Source: Streptomyces sp. WM4235 (GTDB lineage: Bacteria; Actinomycetota; Actinomycetes; Streptomycetales; Streptomycetaceae). From it: a stretch of DNA of 24,558 bases. Position 1 is the first letter of the stretch. Each line of letters starts with the position of its first letter. Of this stretch, positions 1 to 8,042 are shown piece by piece. The notes below the pieces were generated by a model that did no database searches, was not told where the DNA came from, and was given only the letters and a program-made list of their open reading frames with translations. The translations under genes were made by a program, and so were the position numbers. The stretch covers positions 1 to 24,558 of the forward strand of contig NZ_LGDE01000455.1 of the NCBI RefSeq assembly GCF_001279725.1, written 5' to 3'.

Positions 1-100
1 CCCCGCCACTGCACGGCAGACCCGCGGCCGATGAGACACCGGCAAGAGGGGCGAGGACCATCGTGAAAGCTGCTGCCACGACGGAGAGTTTCTTGATCAA
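1..100 (-). CDS. Secreted protein, N-terminal part only (runs off the left edge)
   Basis: Reading the minus strand from 100, a TTG start follows an AGGAG box (106-110) with 5-base spacing and opens an uninterrupted frame to the window edge. The 33 visible residues look like a Sec signal peptide: start MIKKLSV, then a hydrophobic core rich in Ala, Val and Leu, then a small-residue c-region around SSAAG, then LPCSGG. So this is probably an exported protein whose mature part, with an early cysteine, lies outside the window. The mature function cannot be told. The start is TTG because no in-frame ATG or GTG sits near the ribosome binding site. Confidence is good for a secreted-protein start, nil for function. 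Confidence 0.7.
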   Translation of the reverse strand, partial: MIKKLSVVAAAFTMVLAPLAGVSSAAGLPCSGG

Positions 101-812
101 GGCTTCTCCTTCTGCTGTGTACCGACTGGCCGACCGGAATCGCCAACGAGCGGATCGCCAGGGCACGGACATGCGAGGGCGTCCTGTTTGCGGGACAACT
201 CGGCTCCTGTTGGGTGCTCCGTGCGCCCGACGAACCATTCGGGGGCTCACACGGGTCGACCGCCCTCACCCCCACCCCCGAGCCCGCACCCCTCCTCGTA
301 TGGCCTGAGGCACTTGGTGACACTCGAATTCTCCCGCCGAACGCCACACCAGGTCATTGGCGTACAGCGCACGCATGGTTGTCGCTCAGCGCAGAGCCAA
401 CGGGCTGCCGGGCGTCTCCCGCCCCGGACGGTCGGTGCCGGGCCGCTCCGGTGAACGCCGGGAACGCGCGGATCAGGCGATCACCTCGCCGGGGCCGAGG
501 CCGGGATCAAGTCTTCCCTCCCGCGAACGGTGATGCGTCTGCCGACCGACACTCGCCTCTTACGCGCCTTCGGTTTCGTCGTCGTCGATGGGAGCCGTAT
601 CGGAGTCGATGGGAGCCCTATCAGATCGCGCGGCGGAGCGCGGCCTGCTCATCGTGCAGGCGGCTGCCGTCGATTGGGGGCGCGATCGAATCCCCGCCGG
701 CGGACCGTAGCCGCCGAGCTGCACCCGCCGCACATAACAGCCGTTCGCCGGCGCGTAGTTAGGGCAAACCTTCCGATTCGTACACGCGGGGGAGGGGCTT
801 CGGTGACGTTCG
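101..812. other. Gene-poor stretch, no convincing CDS
   Basis: Several open frames cross this region, but they have Arg/Pro/Ser-rich, low-complexity translations and no recognisable motif, which is typical of non-coding high-GC DNA. It should hold the promoter of the leftward secreted-protein gene. A small imperfect tandem repeat (GTCGATGGGAGCC, at 584-596 and 605-617, period 21) is the only structure I see. Together with the broken gene that follows, it looks like eroded sequence. Confidence 0.5.
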
Positions 813-1189
813 ATGAGGAATGGGCAGTTGCCAAGCAGAGTGCCGCTGCGGCCGGCCGAAGCCCGACGCTGGGCGCGCCGACGCCATGCCGTCTACGGAC
901 TGGTGATCCTGGGGATCGTCCCCCTCTTCGTCGCCGGCGAAGCCCCCGCCGAGCGCCTGGTGGATTTCGAGGTCCACTACGCGAGCACGCCGCTCATCCG
1001 CGAGATGATCCTGCTCTATCTCACGGCTCACATCGTGGCCTCCATCATGGCCACGGTCGCGCGGACACCCTGTGGGGAGTCATCAAGGGACCGGCAGGCC
1101 CGGCCCTCGGTGAACCGCCCCTCACCGAATCCGAGCGCGCCTACTGCCACCCGCGCGCCGCCACCGTCCCCGACCAGCCCGGCGCATAG
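813..1189 (+). pseudogene. Remnant of a membrane protein, resembling the MAB_1171c/DUF6545 family
   Basis: Between about 840 and 1060 the plus-strand frame beginning at 813 has a protein-like translation. A hydrophobic segment (YGLVILGIVPLFVAGEA) is followed by VDFEVHYASTPLIREMILLY and LTAHIVASIMATV. The DFxxHYAxTPxIRExxLLYL pattern is what I recall from the middle of actinobacterial MAB_1171c-type putative transporters. After about 1060 the frame turns into low-complexity Pro/Ser/His sequence. A different frame then reads VIKGPAGPALGEPPLTESE and stops at 1187-1189, so at least one frameshift or junction has occurred. The usual N- and C-terminal membrane segments are missing. It is most likely a decayed fragment; the family assignment is from memory and moderate. 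Confidence 0.5.
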
Positions 1190-1224
1190 CCACCCCCACC
1201 TCCACCCCCACCTCCACAGTGGGG
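1190..1224. repeat. 12-bp tandem repeat with a small GC hairpin
   Basis: The unit CCACCCCCACCT occurs at 1190-1201 and 1202-1213, followed by a partial CCAC. Overlapping it is a 6-bp stem (CCCCAC 1206-1211 with GTGGGG 1219-1224, 7-base loop). It lies after the broken gene and before the stop of the leftward regulator, so a weak terminator role is possible. There is no T-tract. Confidence 0.4.
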
Positions 1225-1368
1225 ATGCGGATATCCGAATGCCTGGCATCCAGGCGGCCGGGCCGCCCTGGTTTCCCGCGCAGAGACGGATCCCCGCTCG
1301 CAGCAGTGCGCCCAACCGTCAGTACGCATGCGCTCCACGCAGGATCCGGGGCCGCGCCCGTCAACTCC

Positions 1369-2097
1369 TCAGTCCGATGTGCCGCGCCTGCCGGCATCGG
1401 CCTGCCGCCATTCCTCGGCCGCCTGGATCATGCTCCGGCCGACATGCTCGAAGAAGTGGCCGAGGTCCCGCATCCGGGTGCCGGCGGGTGTCGCGGCGCC
1501 GAGGACCTCGGCGCCGCGAAGGGCGAAGTCGGCGAGCGTGGTGTTCTGCCGGGCGCCGGCCATCCAGCCGCGGAACCAGGCGTCGGCGTCGATGACGTAC
1601 ACATCGCGTCGGCGGCCGGTGTCGCGTTCGCGCCTGATGAGTTCCTGCTGTTCGAGTTCGCCCACGGCCTTGGAGACGGAGGCGGGGCTGACCCGGAGGC
1701 GCTGAGCGAGCTCGGTGGCGGTCAGGCTGCCGCCATCGGTGACGTACAGGCACGTCAGTACGCGGGCGGTCATCCGGGGCAGCCCCGTGCCGACCATCAT
1801 CGCCGTGAACCGTGCCTCCAGTTCGAGGACGGCCTCCGGGTCGCGTCCGTGCGCGCCGCTCTCGGCCGGTGAGGGGGGCGGGGCCGGGACCTGGTTGCGC
1901 CGACGGGCCCGCCCCGCGGTCGCGCGATGCGCCGCGTCGGCCCGGTAGGCGGCAGGGCCGCCGTTGCGGGCCACCTCTCGGGTGACGGTGGAGATGGGCC
2001 TGTCCAGGCGGCCGGCGATGTCGGTGTAGGTGAGTCCTTCCCTGAGTCCCTCCGCGATCTCCCGTCGCTCTTCGTGGGTCAGTCTGCCTCCGGGCAT
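1369..2097 (-). CDS. GbsR/MarR-type transcriptional regulator with an N-terminal IS30-like HTH
   Basis: A 242-residue DNA-binding protein with two distinct HTH modules. Residues 5-45 (LTHEERREIAEGLREGLTYT, then IAGRLDRPISTVTREVARNG) match the HTH_38-type domain found at the N-terminus of IS30 transposases. Residues 60-90 are an Arg/Pro-rich linker. Residues 95-165 form a winged helix of the GbsR/MarR kind, with TATELAQRLRVSPASVSKAV as helix-turn-helix and RRRDVYVIDADAW as the wing. The C-terminal helices (185-235) would dimerise. ATG 2097 is preceded by GGAGG at 8-base spacing. It is divergent from a membrane-protein and hydrolase pair across a repeat-rich gap, so it probably represses that pair and itself. 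The ligand is unknown. Confidence 0.85.
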   Translation of the reverse strand: MPGGRLTHEERREIAEGLREGLTYTDIAGRLDRPISTVTREVARNGGPAAYRADAAHRATAGRARRRNQVPAPPPSPAESGAHGRDPEAVLELEARFTAMMVGTGLPRMTARVLTCLYVTDGGSLTATELAQRLRVSPASVSKAVGELEQQELIRRERDTGRRRDVYVIDADAWFRGWMAGARQNTTLADFALRGAEVLGAATPAGTRMRDLGHFFEHVGRSMIQAAEEWRQADAGRRGTSD

Positions 2098-2377
2098 CGG
2101 CGTCGCCTCCGTGTCAGGTCCGAGCGTGTCAGGTCCGAGTGTGCGGCCAGTATTGCGTTCGCGGTCAGGTCATTGCAAATGTTCCGAAAAGGGATTTGCC
2201 TTCACCTTCACTGTCATTGCAAGAGTTTTGCTAAACCACCTGCATTAATTCCGAACTTGCCGGCTTATTGATTCACGAAAGAGTGAAAGCAATTTAGCTT
2301 TCAGTGATCCGCGAACGAGCGGTGCAAGCCGGGCAGGCCCCGTACGAGGGTTGCTCGTCGCCCTGATCGGAGCTCTC
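2098..2377. promoter_or_regulatory. Divergent control region with direct and inverted repeats
   Basis: This gap is much richer in A+T than its neighbours. Structures seen: (a) GTGTCAGGTCCGAG at 2111-2124 and again at 2126-2139, with a shorter GTCAGGTC at 2164-2171; (b) GTCATTGCAA at 2169-2178 and 2213-2222; (c) a perfect dyad TGAAAGC (2284-2290), 6-base spacer, GCTTTCA (2297-2303). The dyad lies 75 bases before the membrane-protein start and is a good operator candidate. The tandem repeat lies just before the regulator start and could serve autoregulation. I could not fix exact -35/-10 boxes. Confidence 0.6.
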
Positions 2378-3430
2378 ATGACCACCTTCCTCACCCCCGT
2401 TCGTACCTGGAACCGTGCGCTGGTGGTCTGTGCCGCCCTCATGCTCGGCCTGGTACTCATCTCGGGCGTCGGCACTGTCGTCGACGGACGGATGCTGCTG
2501 GATGAGTCGGTGTGGGTGAAGCCGCTCAAGTTCGCCTTCGCCTTCGGCCTGTACGCCGCCACGCTGGCCTGGCTGTTGACCAAGCTGACCAGGGGCAGAC
2601 GACTGGGACGGTGGCTGGGTAGCGTCTTCGCGGTCGCCGCCACGGTCGAAGTGGGTGCCATCACCGTCCAGGCGGCGCGCGGAACCTTCAGCCACTTCAA
2701 CGCGGATCAGACCGACCCGGTCACCCTGGCCCTGGTCCCCCTCCTCACCTTCGGCGTGATGGTCATCGTCATCGCCCAGTTGGTCCTTGCCATCGTCGTC
2801 GCGATCCAGCGCACCGGGGGAGCGGCGCTGAACCGCGCCATCCGCTCCGGTGTCGCACTCGCCACCTTCGGCATGGTCGTGCCGGTCTTCTGGATGGTCA
2901 CCGAGATCCACTCCCGTACGGTGACCGACGCCAACGGCCACTCCGTGCGGATGTACCAGGGCCACGGCATCGGAGACCCGGACGGCCACGGCATGCCCCT
3001 CACGAACTGGAGTGTGACCGGCGGCGACTTCCGGGTACCGCACTTCTTCGCCCTGCACGGCATCCAGGTGCTCCTCCTGATCACCGCGGTACTGGCCGCA
3101 CTCGCCGCCGAGCACGTCTGGCTGCGCGACGAGAGGGTGCGGGCCCGCCTGGTCGGCAGTGCCGCCCTCGGCTACACGGGCCTGGTCGCGGTGGTGACTT
3201 GGCAGGCCTGGCGCGGACAGTCCCTGATCCACCCGGATTCCGCCACCCTCCTCGCCCTTGCCGCGGTGCTGGTCCTCGCGGTGGCGACCACCGCAAGGGT
3301 CATCGCCACCGCCAAGCGCGCCACCGCCAAGCGCGCCACGTCGGAGCCCGCCATGTCGGAGCGCACCACGTCCGGGCCTTCCACCGTCGAACCGGCCGAA
3401 GACCTCGAGCCCTCCCGACCGGCGTGCTGA
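2378..3430 (+). CDS. Multi-pass integral membrane protein, function unknown
   Basis: A 350-residue hydrophobic protein with about eight predicted membrane segments, near residues 16-37, 46-66, 74-90, 118-145, 158-178, 220-245, 263-280 and 290-305. A polar loop at about 180-215 carries several His and Gly residues (MYQGHGIGDPDGHGMPLTNW). The C-terminal tail (about 310-350) is hydrophilic, with a short repeat (AKRATAKRATSEP) encoded by repeated GCCACCGCCAAGCGC units near 3306-3335. ATG 2378 is chosen because GGAG (2369-2372) sits 5 bases upstream; a TTG at 2351 would also be in frame. It is 47 bases upstream of the serine hydrolase and probably co-transcribed with it under the divergent GbsR-like regulator. 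I do not recognise a transport or enzyme family. Confidence 0.85.
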   Translation: MTTFLTPVRTWNRALVVCAALMLGLVLISGVGTVVDGRMLLDESVWVKPLKFAFAFGLYAATLAWLLTKLTRGRRLGRWLGSVFAVAATVEVGAITVQAARGTFSHFNADQTDPVTLALVPLLTFGVMVIVIAQLVLAIVVAIQRTGGAALNRAIRSGVALATFGMVVPVFWMVTEIHSRTVTDANGHSVRMYQGHGIGDPDGHGMPLTNWSVTGGDFRVPHFFALHGIQVLLLITAVLAALAAEHVWLRDERVRARLVGSAALGYTGLVAVVTWQAWRGQSLIHPDSATLLALAAVLVLAVATTARVIATAKRATAKRATSEPAMSERTTSGPSTVEPAEDLEPSRPAC

Positions 3431-3477
3431 CGCCGCCGCCCCACCCCGACGATCCGAACTCCTGAAAGGAAACCGAC

Positions 3478-4680
3478 ATGACCACGCCCTTCTCCAACGA
3501 GACGACCACGACCGCGCAGAGTGCACCGACAGCCCCCGCGACGATCCCGGACCGCTCCGCGATGCAGTGCGCCCTGAACCACGCGGTGACCCGGGGCGGC
3601 GCTCCCGGCATGGTCGTAGAGGTCCGTGACGACCGCGGCAGGTGGTTCGGTTCGGCGGGCGTCTCCGACACCGGGACCGGGCGCGAACGCCGGCCTTCCG
3701 AGCGGTTCCGGATCGGGAGCACGACGAAGGCGTTCACCGCCGCGCTGGTCCTGCGACTGGCGGCCGAAGGCAAGCTGGGCCTTGACGACACGATGGAGCG
3801 GTGGCTGCCCGGGCTGGTGGCGGGCAACGGCCATGACGGCCGTGCGATCACCATCCGGCAGTTGCTCAACCACACCAGCGGCATCCTCAACTACGGCAAC
3901 GACCCGGAGTTCTTCAAAAGGGGCATCGGCGCGGCCTGGTTCCAGCACCGCTACGACACCTACGCCCCCGAGCGGCTGATCAGGATCGGCCTGGCCACCC
4001 CGCCGGCCTTCGCCCCGGGAGACGCCTTCCTCTACTCCAACACCAACTACTTCCTGGCCGCCCTGATCGTCGAGAAGGCCACAGGCGGGACGTTCGCGCA
4101 GGCGCTCACCCAGTGGATCGTCCAGCCCTTGAAGCTGACCGGGACCTACCTGCCCGGCGCGGAACCGACGATCCGAGGGCCGCACCCGCGGCACTACTCC
4201 ACGCTCTTCTCCTCCGACGCCCAGCCCGAGGTCCATGACGTGACCGAGATGAACCAGTCCTTCGCTTGGGCGGCAGGCGGCATCATCTCGACCACCGGCG
4301 ACCTCCAGCGCTTCTTCGGCGCCCTCCTCAGAGGCCGGCTGCTGCCCGCCGAGCAGCAGCAGGACATGTTCACCACCGTCGACACCACAGGACCCGTCCC
4401 GTGGATCCCGAGTACCCGATACGGACTGGGCGTGTTCGCCCAGACACTGCCGACCGGGGTCACGGTCTGGGGCAACGCGGGCGCGACGTACGGCTCGTGG
4501 ACCTACGCCGTGGGAACCCGTGACGGCGGGCACCTGCTCGCGAGCCAGGTCAACGGCGACTGGAGCGGCCTCGGCGTCTTCGACGGCATCCTCACCACCG
4601 AGTTCGGCGCGGCTGCCGAAAGAGCGAGTTCTCCAAGGACGCACGGGGCAGGCGGAGACACACGGCATGCGGGTCGGTGA
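3478..4680 (+). CDS. Serine hydrolase of the beta-lactamase / D-Ala-D-Ala carboxypeptidase fold
   Basis: A 400-residue class C beta-lactamase-type serine hydrolase. Motif 1 is S81-T-T-K84 (nucleophile and general base), motif 2 is Y186-S-N188 in FLYSNTNYF, and LLNHTSG (129-135) is the conserved strand before the active-site loop. The usual third motif (KTG or HxG) appears as WGNAGATYG near residue 330. Members act as DD-peptidases, esterases or beta-lactamases on acyl substrates. Most actinobacterial relatives are exported, but the N-terminus here (MTTPFSNETTTTAQSAPTAP) has no basic-hydrophobic signal segment, so a cytoplasmic enzyme is likely. ATG 3478 is preceded by AAGGAA. It is the second gene of the pair with the membrane protein. 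The substrate is unknown. Confidence 0.9.
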   Translation: MTTPFSNETTTTAQSAPTAPATIPDRSAMQCALNHAVTRGGAPGMVVEVRDDRGRWFGSAGVSDTGTGRERRPSERFRIGSTTKAFTAALVLRLAAEGKLGLDDTMERWLPGLVAGNGHDGRAITIRQLLNHTSGILNYGNDPEFFKRGIGAAWFQHRYDTYAPERLIRIGLATPPAFAPGDAFLYSNTNYFLAALIVEKATGGTFAQALTQWIVQPLKLTGTYLPGAEPTIRGPHPRHYSTLFSSDAQPEVHDVTEMNQSFAWAAGGIISTTGDLQRFFGALLRGRLLPAEQQQDMFTTVDTTGPVPWIPSTRYGLGVFAQTLPTGVTVWGNAGATYGSWTYAVGTRDGGHLLASQVNGDWSGLGVFDGILTTEFGAAAERASSPRTHGAGGDTRHAGR

Positions 4681-4735
4681 CCGCCCCGAGCAAATCCGAT
4701 GGCGCCGGCAGCCCTCCGGCGACAAGACTGCGCCG

Positions 4736-4963
4736 GTGAACACCCAGCCACCACCACCGGACCCACTGCTCCAGCCGGTACGGGACCCCCGCGCCGCCTT
4801 GGAAGAACACGTCCTCGCCGAGCGTCGTGCCACCCTCGTCCCGGCCGGGGCCATCGACATGGTGCGTGCGGCCTTCGACGCCGTCAACCCGCTCCTTCAC
4901 CCACCGTTCGCGGCAGAGGCGCCGGCCGCCGACGTCGGCGGGGCGCAGCCCGAAGGTGCATGA
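4736..4963 (+). CDS. Doubtful small hypothetical protein (about 75 residues)
   Basis: A GTG at 4736 opens a frame whose stop (4961-4963) overlaps a possible ATG (4960-4962) of the next gene as ATGA. The C-terminal two thirds (for example RAALEEHVLAERRATLV, then DMVRAAFDAVNPLLHPPF) look helical and protein-like. No clear ribosome binding site precedes the GTG and I recognise no family. It may be a real short gene, the tail of a decayed gene, or chance. Confidence 0.25.
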   Translation: MNTQPPPPDPLLQPVRDPRAALEEHVLAERRATLVPAGAIDMVRAAFDAVNPLLHPPFAAEAPAADVGGAQPEGA

Positions 4964-5001
4964 TCGCTTCCGGTCAGACTCAGCAGTGGGGGTGGTGTGA
5001 C

Positions 5002-6024
5002 ATGGGCGAGTGGCGAACCGATCCGACGTTCGCGATGTGCCGGGCGTTGGTGGACGGGGCGGAACCGTCCTCCTTCGCGGGCGGGCCGTTCGACGTGCGG
5101 GCGGTGATGACCGCCATCCGGGCCGAGGTCAAGGACGGATTCCTGCTCGACGAAGTCCCCTGGGAGCGCTTCCCACAGGGGAATCGTGTCAGGGAGGCCG
5201 TTCACCTGCTCCACACCGAGGGCTCCCTTCGCGCCGGAACGGGCGTTGTGGACGGCATGTGCGCCAACGACACGCGGGCCGCCGCCGTTCTCGCCGTACC
5301 GTTCCTGATCAGGATCGCCGCCGACACCGGCCACCCCCATCGTGCCGACGCGCTCGCCGAGGTCTCCTGCCCGGCCCGCGCCCGCTACTTCGGCGTTGCC
5401 TCCCGCGAAGAACTGCTGCTTCACCGCGCCGACACCCAGGACGGTGATCTGTACGACGATTACGGCGTCGAGGTGACCGGCTACCCTGCCGGCTGGTCGG
5501 TCGCCGCCGCCCGGGCCGCGATCACCGCCGACACCGCTCTCCTGCAGCCCCTTCTCGGCGACCCCGACCCGTCGATGCGTATCGACGCCGCCTACACACT
5601 GGCCACGGCCACAGACCCCGACCGATCGGTCCGCTCCGCCTTCCGCACCCGGCTCGTCGCCGAGCAGGACCCGATCGTCAGCGCCGCCCTGGTCCTCGCC
5701 ACCGCCGAAGCCACCCGCGCCCACCCCCACGCGCCGACCACCGCGTGGATGCGAGAGCGGTGGCGGGACCGTACACAAGCGCCCGAGGTCCGGTTGGCCG
5801 CCGCGATCGGCTGGCTCTGCCTCACCGACGAACCCGCCCCCGACGACCTGCGCGCCGCCGTCGACCACCTCGCCACGGACGAACGCGCCCACGCCATGAA
5901 CGACCTGCCATGGATGGCCGTCATCGGCGGATCCGGCGAGACGGGACTGCGGCGCTGCGTCCGAAAGATGCTCCACCCCGGCCGGCCCGATCCTGATGAC
6001 GACCCGTGGGCCCCGCGCCACTGA
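5002..6024 (+). CDS. HEAT-repeat-like hypothetical protein
   Basis: A 340-residue protein with Ala/Leu/Arg-rich helical pairs in its second half. The segments LLGDPDPSMRIDAAYTLATA, then the stretches around IVSAALVLATAEATRAH and PEVRLAAAIGWLCLTDE, have the spacing of HEAT or armadillo-type repeats. The first half (PSSFAGGPFDVRAVMTAIRA, then NDTRAAAVLAVPFLIRIAAD) is also helical. It has no catalytic motif or signal peptide, so a cytoplasmic scaffold or binding role is the safe inference. ATG 5002 is chosen for the G-rich GGGGG stretch about 7 bases before it. ATG 4960 is an in-frame alternative that would overlap the doubtful small ORF upstream and add 14 unremarkable residues. Confidence 0.75.
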   Translation: MGEWRTDPTFAMCRALVDGAEPSSFAGGPFDVRAVMTAIRAEVKDGFLLDEVPWERFPQGNRVREAVHLLHTEGSLRAGTGVVDGMCANDTRAAAVLAVPFLIRIAADTGHPHRADALAEVSCPARARYFGVASREELLLHRADTQDGDLYDDYGVEVTGYPAGWSVAAARAAITADTALLQPLLGDPDPSMRIDAAYTLATATDPDRSVRSAFRTRLVAEQDPIVSAALVLATAEATRAHPHAPTTAWMRERWRDRTQAPEVRLAAAIGWLCLTDEPAPDDLRAAVDHLATDERAHAMNDLPWMAVIGGSGETGLRRCVRKMLHPGRPDPDDDPWAPRH

Positions 6025-6250
6025 CGGCAAGAGCCGTCCACCAGGTGCCCCGGCTGCTGCCCGTGCCTCGCCCACCGCCGCGCGACGAAGGCCGGTGCCC
6101 GCAGGCTCCAAGTCCCCGACCGCGCTCTCCCCGGACCGGGACCACGCTCATTCCACGCAGCGCTCTGCCACCTGGGCACGCCGATCCGAGCGTGATCTCC
6201 CGCCTCACGTCCGGCCTCGAATGGGCGTCGCGGGCTGAAAGGATCGCCGG

Positions 6251-6478
6251 TCAGGCGGCCGTCTGGCGCCGGGGCGTCTTCCGCGTCTTCACCCCGCCGA
6301 CGATGAGCGCCAGCCCCAGGGCGACGATGCCGAGGTATGCGGCGGGCGGAAGGTCGACGACCTTGTGCATCCAGCCCCACTCCGTGCCGAAGAAGGTCTG
6401 CGAGGCGAAGCTGACAAGCCCCTGGGCTCCCACGACGTAGCCGATGCTTTCGACGGTGTATCCGATGGTTGTTCGCAC
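6251..6478 (-). CDS. Small membrane protein, hypothetical
   Basis: A 75-residue protein. The N-terminal half (TIGYTVESIGYVVGAQGLVS) is mildly hydrophobic, a WGWMHK segment follows, and a strong transmembrane helix (AAYLGIVALGLALIVGG) ends in a basic tail (KTRKTPRR), giving a cytoplasmic C-terminus by the positive-inside rule. GTG 6478 is chosen because GAGGGTGG lies just upstream; an upstream TTG at 6544 has no ribosome binding site. I have the impression that similar short proteins occur in other Streptomyces, but I cannot name a family or function. Confidence 0.65.
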   Translation of the reverse strand: MRTTIGYTVESIGYVVGAQGLVSFASQTFFGTEWGWMHKVVDLPPAAYLGIVALGLALIVGGVKTRKTPRRQTAA

Positions 6479-6488
6479 GGATCCACCC

Positions 6489-6509
6489 TCTCGCGGCGGT
6501 GCCGCGAGA
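6489..6509 (-). promoter_or_regulatory. Leader hairpin touching the ribosome binding site of the small membrane protein
   Basis: On the minus strand a perfect 9-bp stem (TCTCGCGGC, 3-base loop, GCCGCGAGA) ends inside the GAGGGTGG ribosome binding site, about 10 bases before GTG 6478. Such a stem could limit translation start. Alternatively it could be a protein-binding palindrome in the promoter. Confidence 0.4.
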
Positions 6510-6734
6510 TCGTCCTCCGCAGGGCCGAAAACGCGGTAGTCCAAAGGATGCAGTGGCGTGCGGAGAGCACCGGAAAGACACCCCGCCGCGGCAGGCGAAG
6601 CAATCGACAGCAGAAGGCTCGAAGACCACGCCCTCGTACACCCGGCGCCGCCGGCGGCACTGCCCGCACCCTTACTGAAGTTGGATGGGCCGCGACCGTA
6701 CTCCCTGGCGCGACACCGAGTGGACCTGCCGGCC

Positions 6735-8042
6735 CTACGTCGCCCGTGCCCGCAGGGGGGTGGTGAGCGGGGCGGGTACGCCGAGGGCGAGCAGCGCGGT
6801 GTCGTCGTCGAGTCCGTCCCCGAAGCCGGCGAGGAGTCCGGTCAGGGCGGTGATCAGAGCCTGCGGGCCGGCTGCGGGCTGGGCCGTTGTGAAGGCGCGC
6901 AGGGCGTCCTCGCCGTACAGGGCGCGATCGGGTCCGATGCGGGCCTCGGTGAGGCCGTCGGTGTAGAGGAGCAGGGTGTCGCCGGGCCGCAGTTCGGTGT
7001 GGGCCGGCGTGAACCGGACGCGGGGCAGGACGCCGATGAGCATGCCGCCGGGGGTGTGGAGGTAGTCGGCGGTTCCGTCGGCGCGCTGGATCAGCGCGGA
7101 GGGGTGTCCGCCTGAGGCCAGGCGCACATCGACGCGGTCACGGCCGGCGTGCAGGATCCCGAAGATGGCGGTGCAGTAGCGGGGGTCGCCATTGCTGTAC
7201 CGCTCGTGGAGCACGGTGTTCAAAGTGGTCAGCACGTTGACCGGTTCGGGATCGTGCATGGCTGCCGCGCGCAGGGTGTAGCGGGTCAGGGAGGTGACCG
7301 CGGCGGCTTGGGGGCCCTTGCCGCACACGTCGCCGAGGAAGAACGCCCACCGGCCGGCGTCGATGGGGAACAGGTCGTAGAAGTCTCCGCCGAGCAGGTC
7401 GGGGGAGGCGGTGTGGTAGTAGGACGCGGCTTCCAGTCCCGGAATGGTGGGGAGGGCGGTGGGCAACAGGTTCTGCTGGAGGACGGCGAGGGCCTCCTGG
7501 AGGCGTTCGCGGTCGGCCTCCGCCTGCCGGCGTGCCTCCTCCGCCTCGCGGCGCGCCTCCTCGGCTGCCTGGCGGCCGCGCAGCAACTCCACCTCGTAGG
7601 CGCGGCGATCACGGGCGTCGAAGACGGTGGTGCGGATCAGCAGGGGCTCCCCGCCGGTACTGGTCTTCACCTTCGAGGTGACCAGCACCGGCATCCGCTG
7701 CTTGCCGGCAGCCTTGATGTCCAGGGCGATGCCGTTGATCTCGCCCTTCATCCGCAACATCGGGGCGAAGTGCGTCTCGTGGTACAGCTTGCCGCCCACC
7801 GTGAGGAGATCGGTGAACCGCATCCGCCCCACCACGGCGGAGCGCTCCAGGCCCAGCCAACCCAGCAGCGTGGCATTGATCTTCGCGATGGTGCCGTCCA
7901 TCAGGGTCGACAGGTACCCGCACGGCGCCTGCTCGTACAGTTCCTCCGCACTGTCCTCCAACAGGGAGGTGAACACCGCGTCCGTCGCGGCGACGTTCGG
8001 CTCTCCGTCGGGCTCCCGGTCCTCGTCGACGCGGCACATCAT
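6735..8042 (-). CDS. rsbP: PAS-domain SpoIIE/PP2C-type protein phosphatase, RsbP-like
   Basis: A 435-residue serine/threonine phosphatase. Residues 27-140 form a PAS-like sensor (LLEDSAEELYEQAPCGYLST, then KINATLLGWLG and GRMRFTDLL). Residues 145-190 are a charged coiled coil rich in Glu, Ala and Arg. Residues 195-422 are the SpoIIE/PP2C catalytic domain, with metal-ligand motifs LGGDFYD (D220), GDVCGKG (D238), YTDGLTE (D362) and LDDDTALL (D412/D413). Bacillus RsbP has the same order and dephosphorylates the anti-anti-sigma factor RsbV during energy stress. The start ATG 8042 overlaps the stop of the RsbQ-like hydrolase gene by 4 bases (ATGA), implying translational coupling; an in-frame extension to 8204 would lie inside that gene. 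No rsbV, rsbW or sigma gene is in the window, so the target must lie elsewhere. Confidence 0.85.
   Translation of the reverse strand: MMCRVDEDREPDGEPNVAATDAVFTSLLEDSAEELYEQAPCGYLSTLMDGTIAKINATLLGWLGLERSAVVGRMRFTDLLTVGGKLYHETHFAPMLRMKGEINGIALDIKAAGKQRMPVLVTSKVKTSTGGEPLLIRTTVFDARDRRAYEVELLRGRQAAEEARREAEEARRQAEADRERLQEALAVLQQNLLPTALPTIPGLEAASYYHTASPDLLGGDFYDLFPIDAGRWAFFLGDVCGKGPQAAAVTSLTRYTLRAAAMHDPEPVNVLTTLNTVLHERYSNGDPRYCTAIFGILHAGRDRVDVRLASGGHPSALIQRADGTADYLHTPGGMLIGVLPRVRFTPAHTELRPGDTLLLYTDGLTEARIGPDRALYGEDALRAFTTAQPAAGPQALITALTGLLAGFGDGLDDDTALLALGVPAPLTTPLRARAT

Noticed and set aside
1190..1224. CRISPR-like or satellite array
   Set aside because: Only two 12-bp units and no spacers.
3172..4887. 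571-codon minus-strand open frame over the serine hydrolase
   Set aside because: The hydrolase has clear catalytic motifs and a ribosome binding site; the antisense frame has none.
4897..6111. 404-codon minus-strand frame over the HEAT-like gene
   Set aside because: Gly/Val/Arg-rich antisense translation without motifs.
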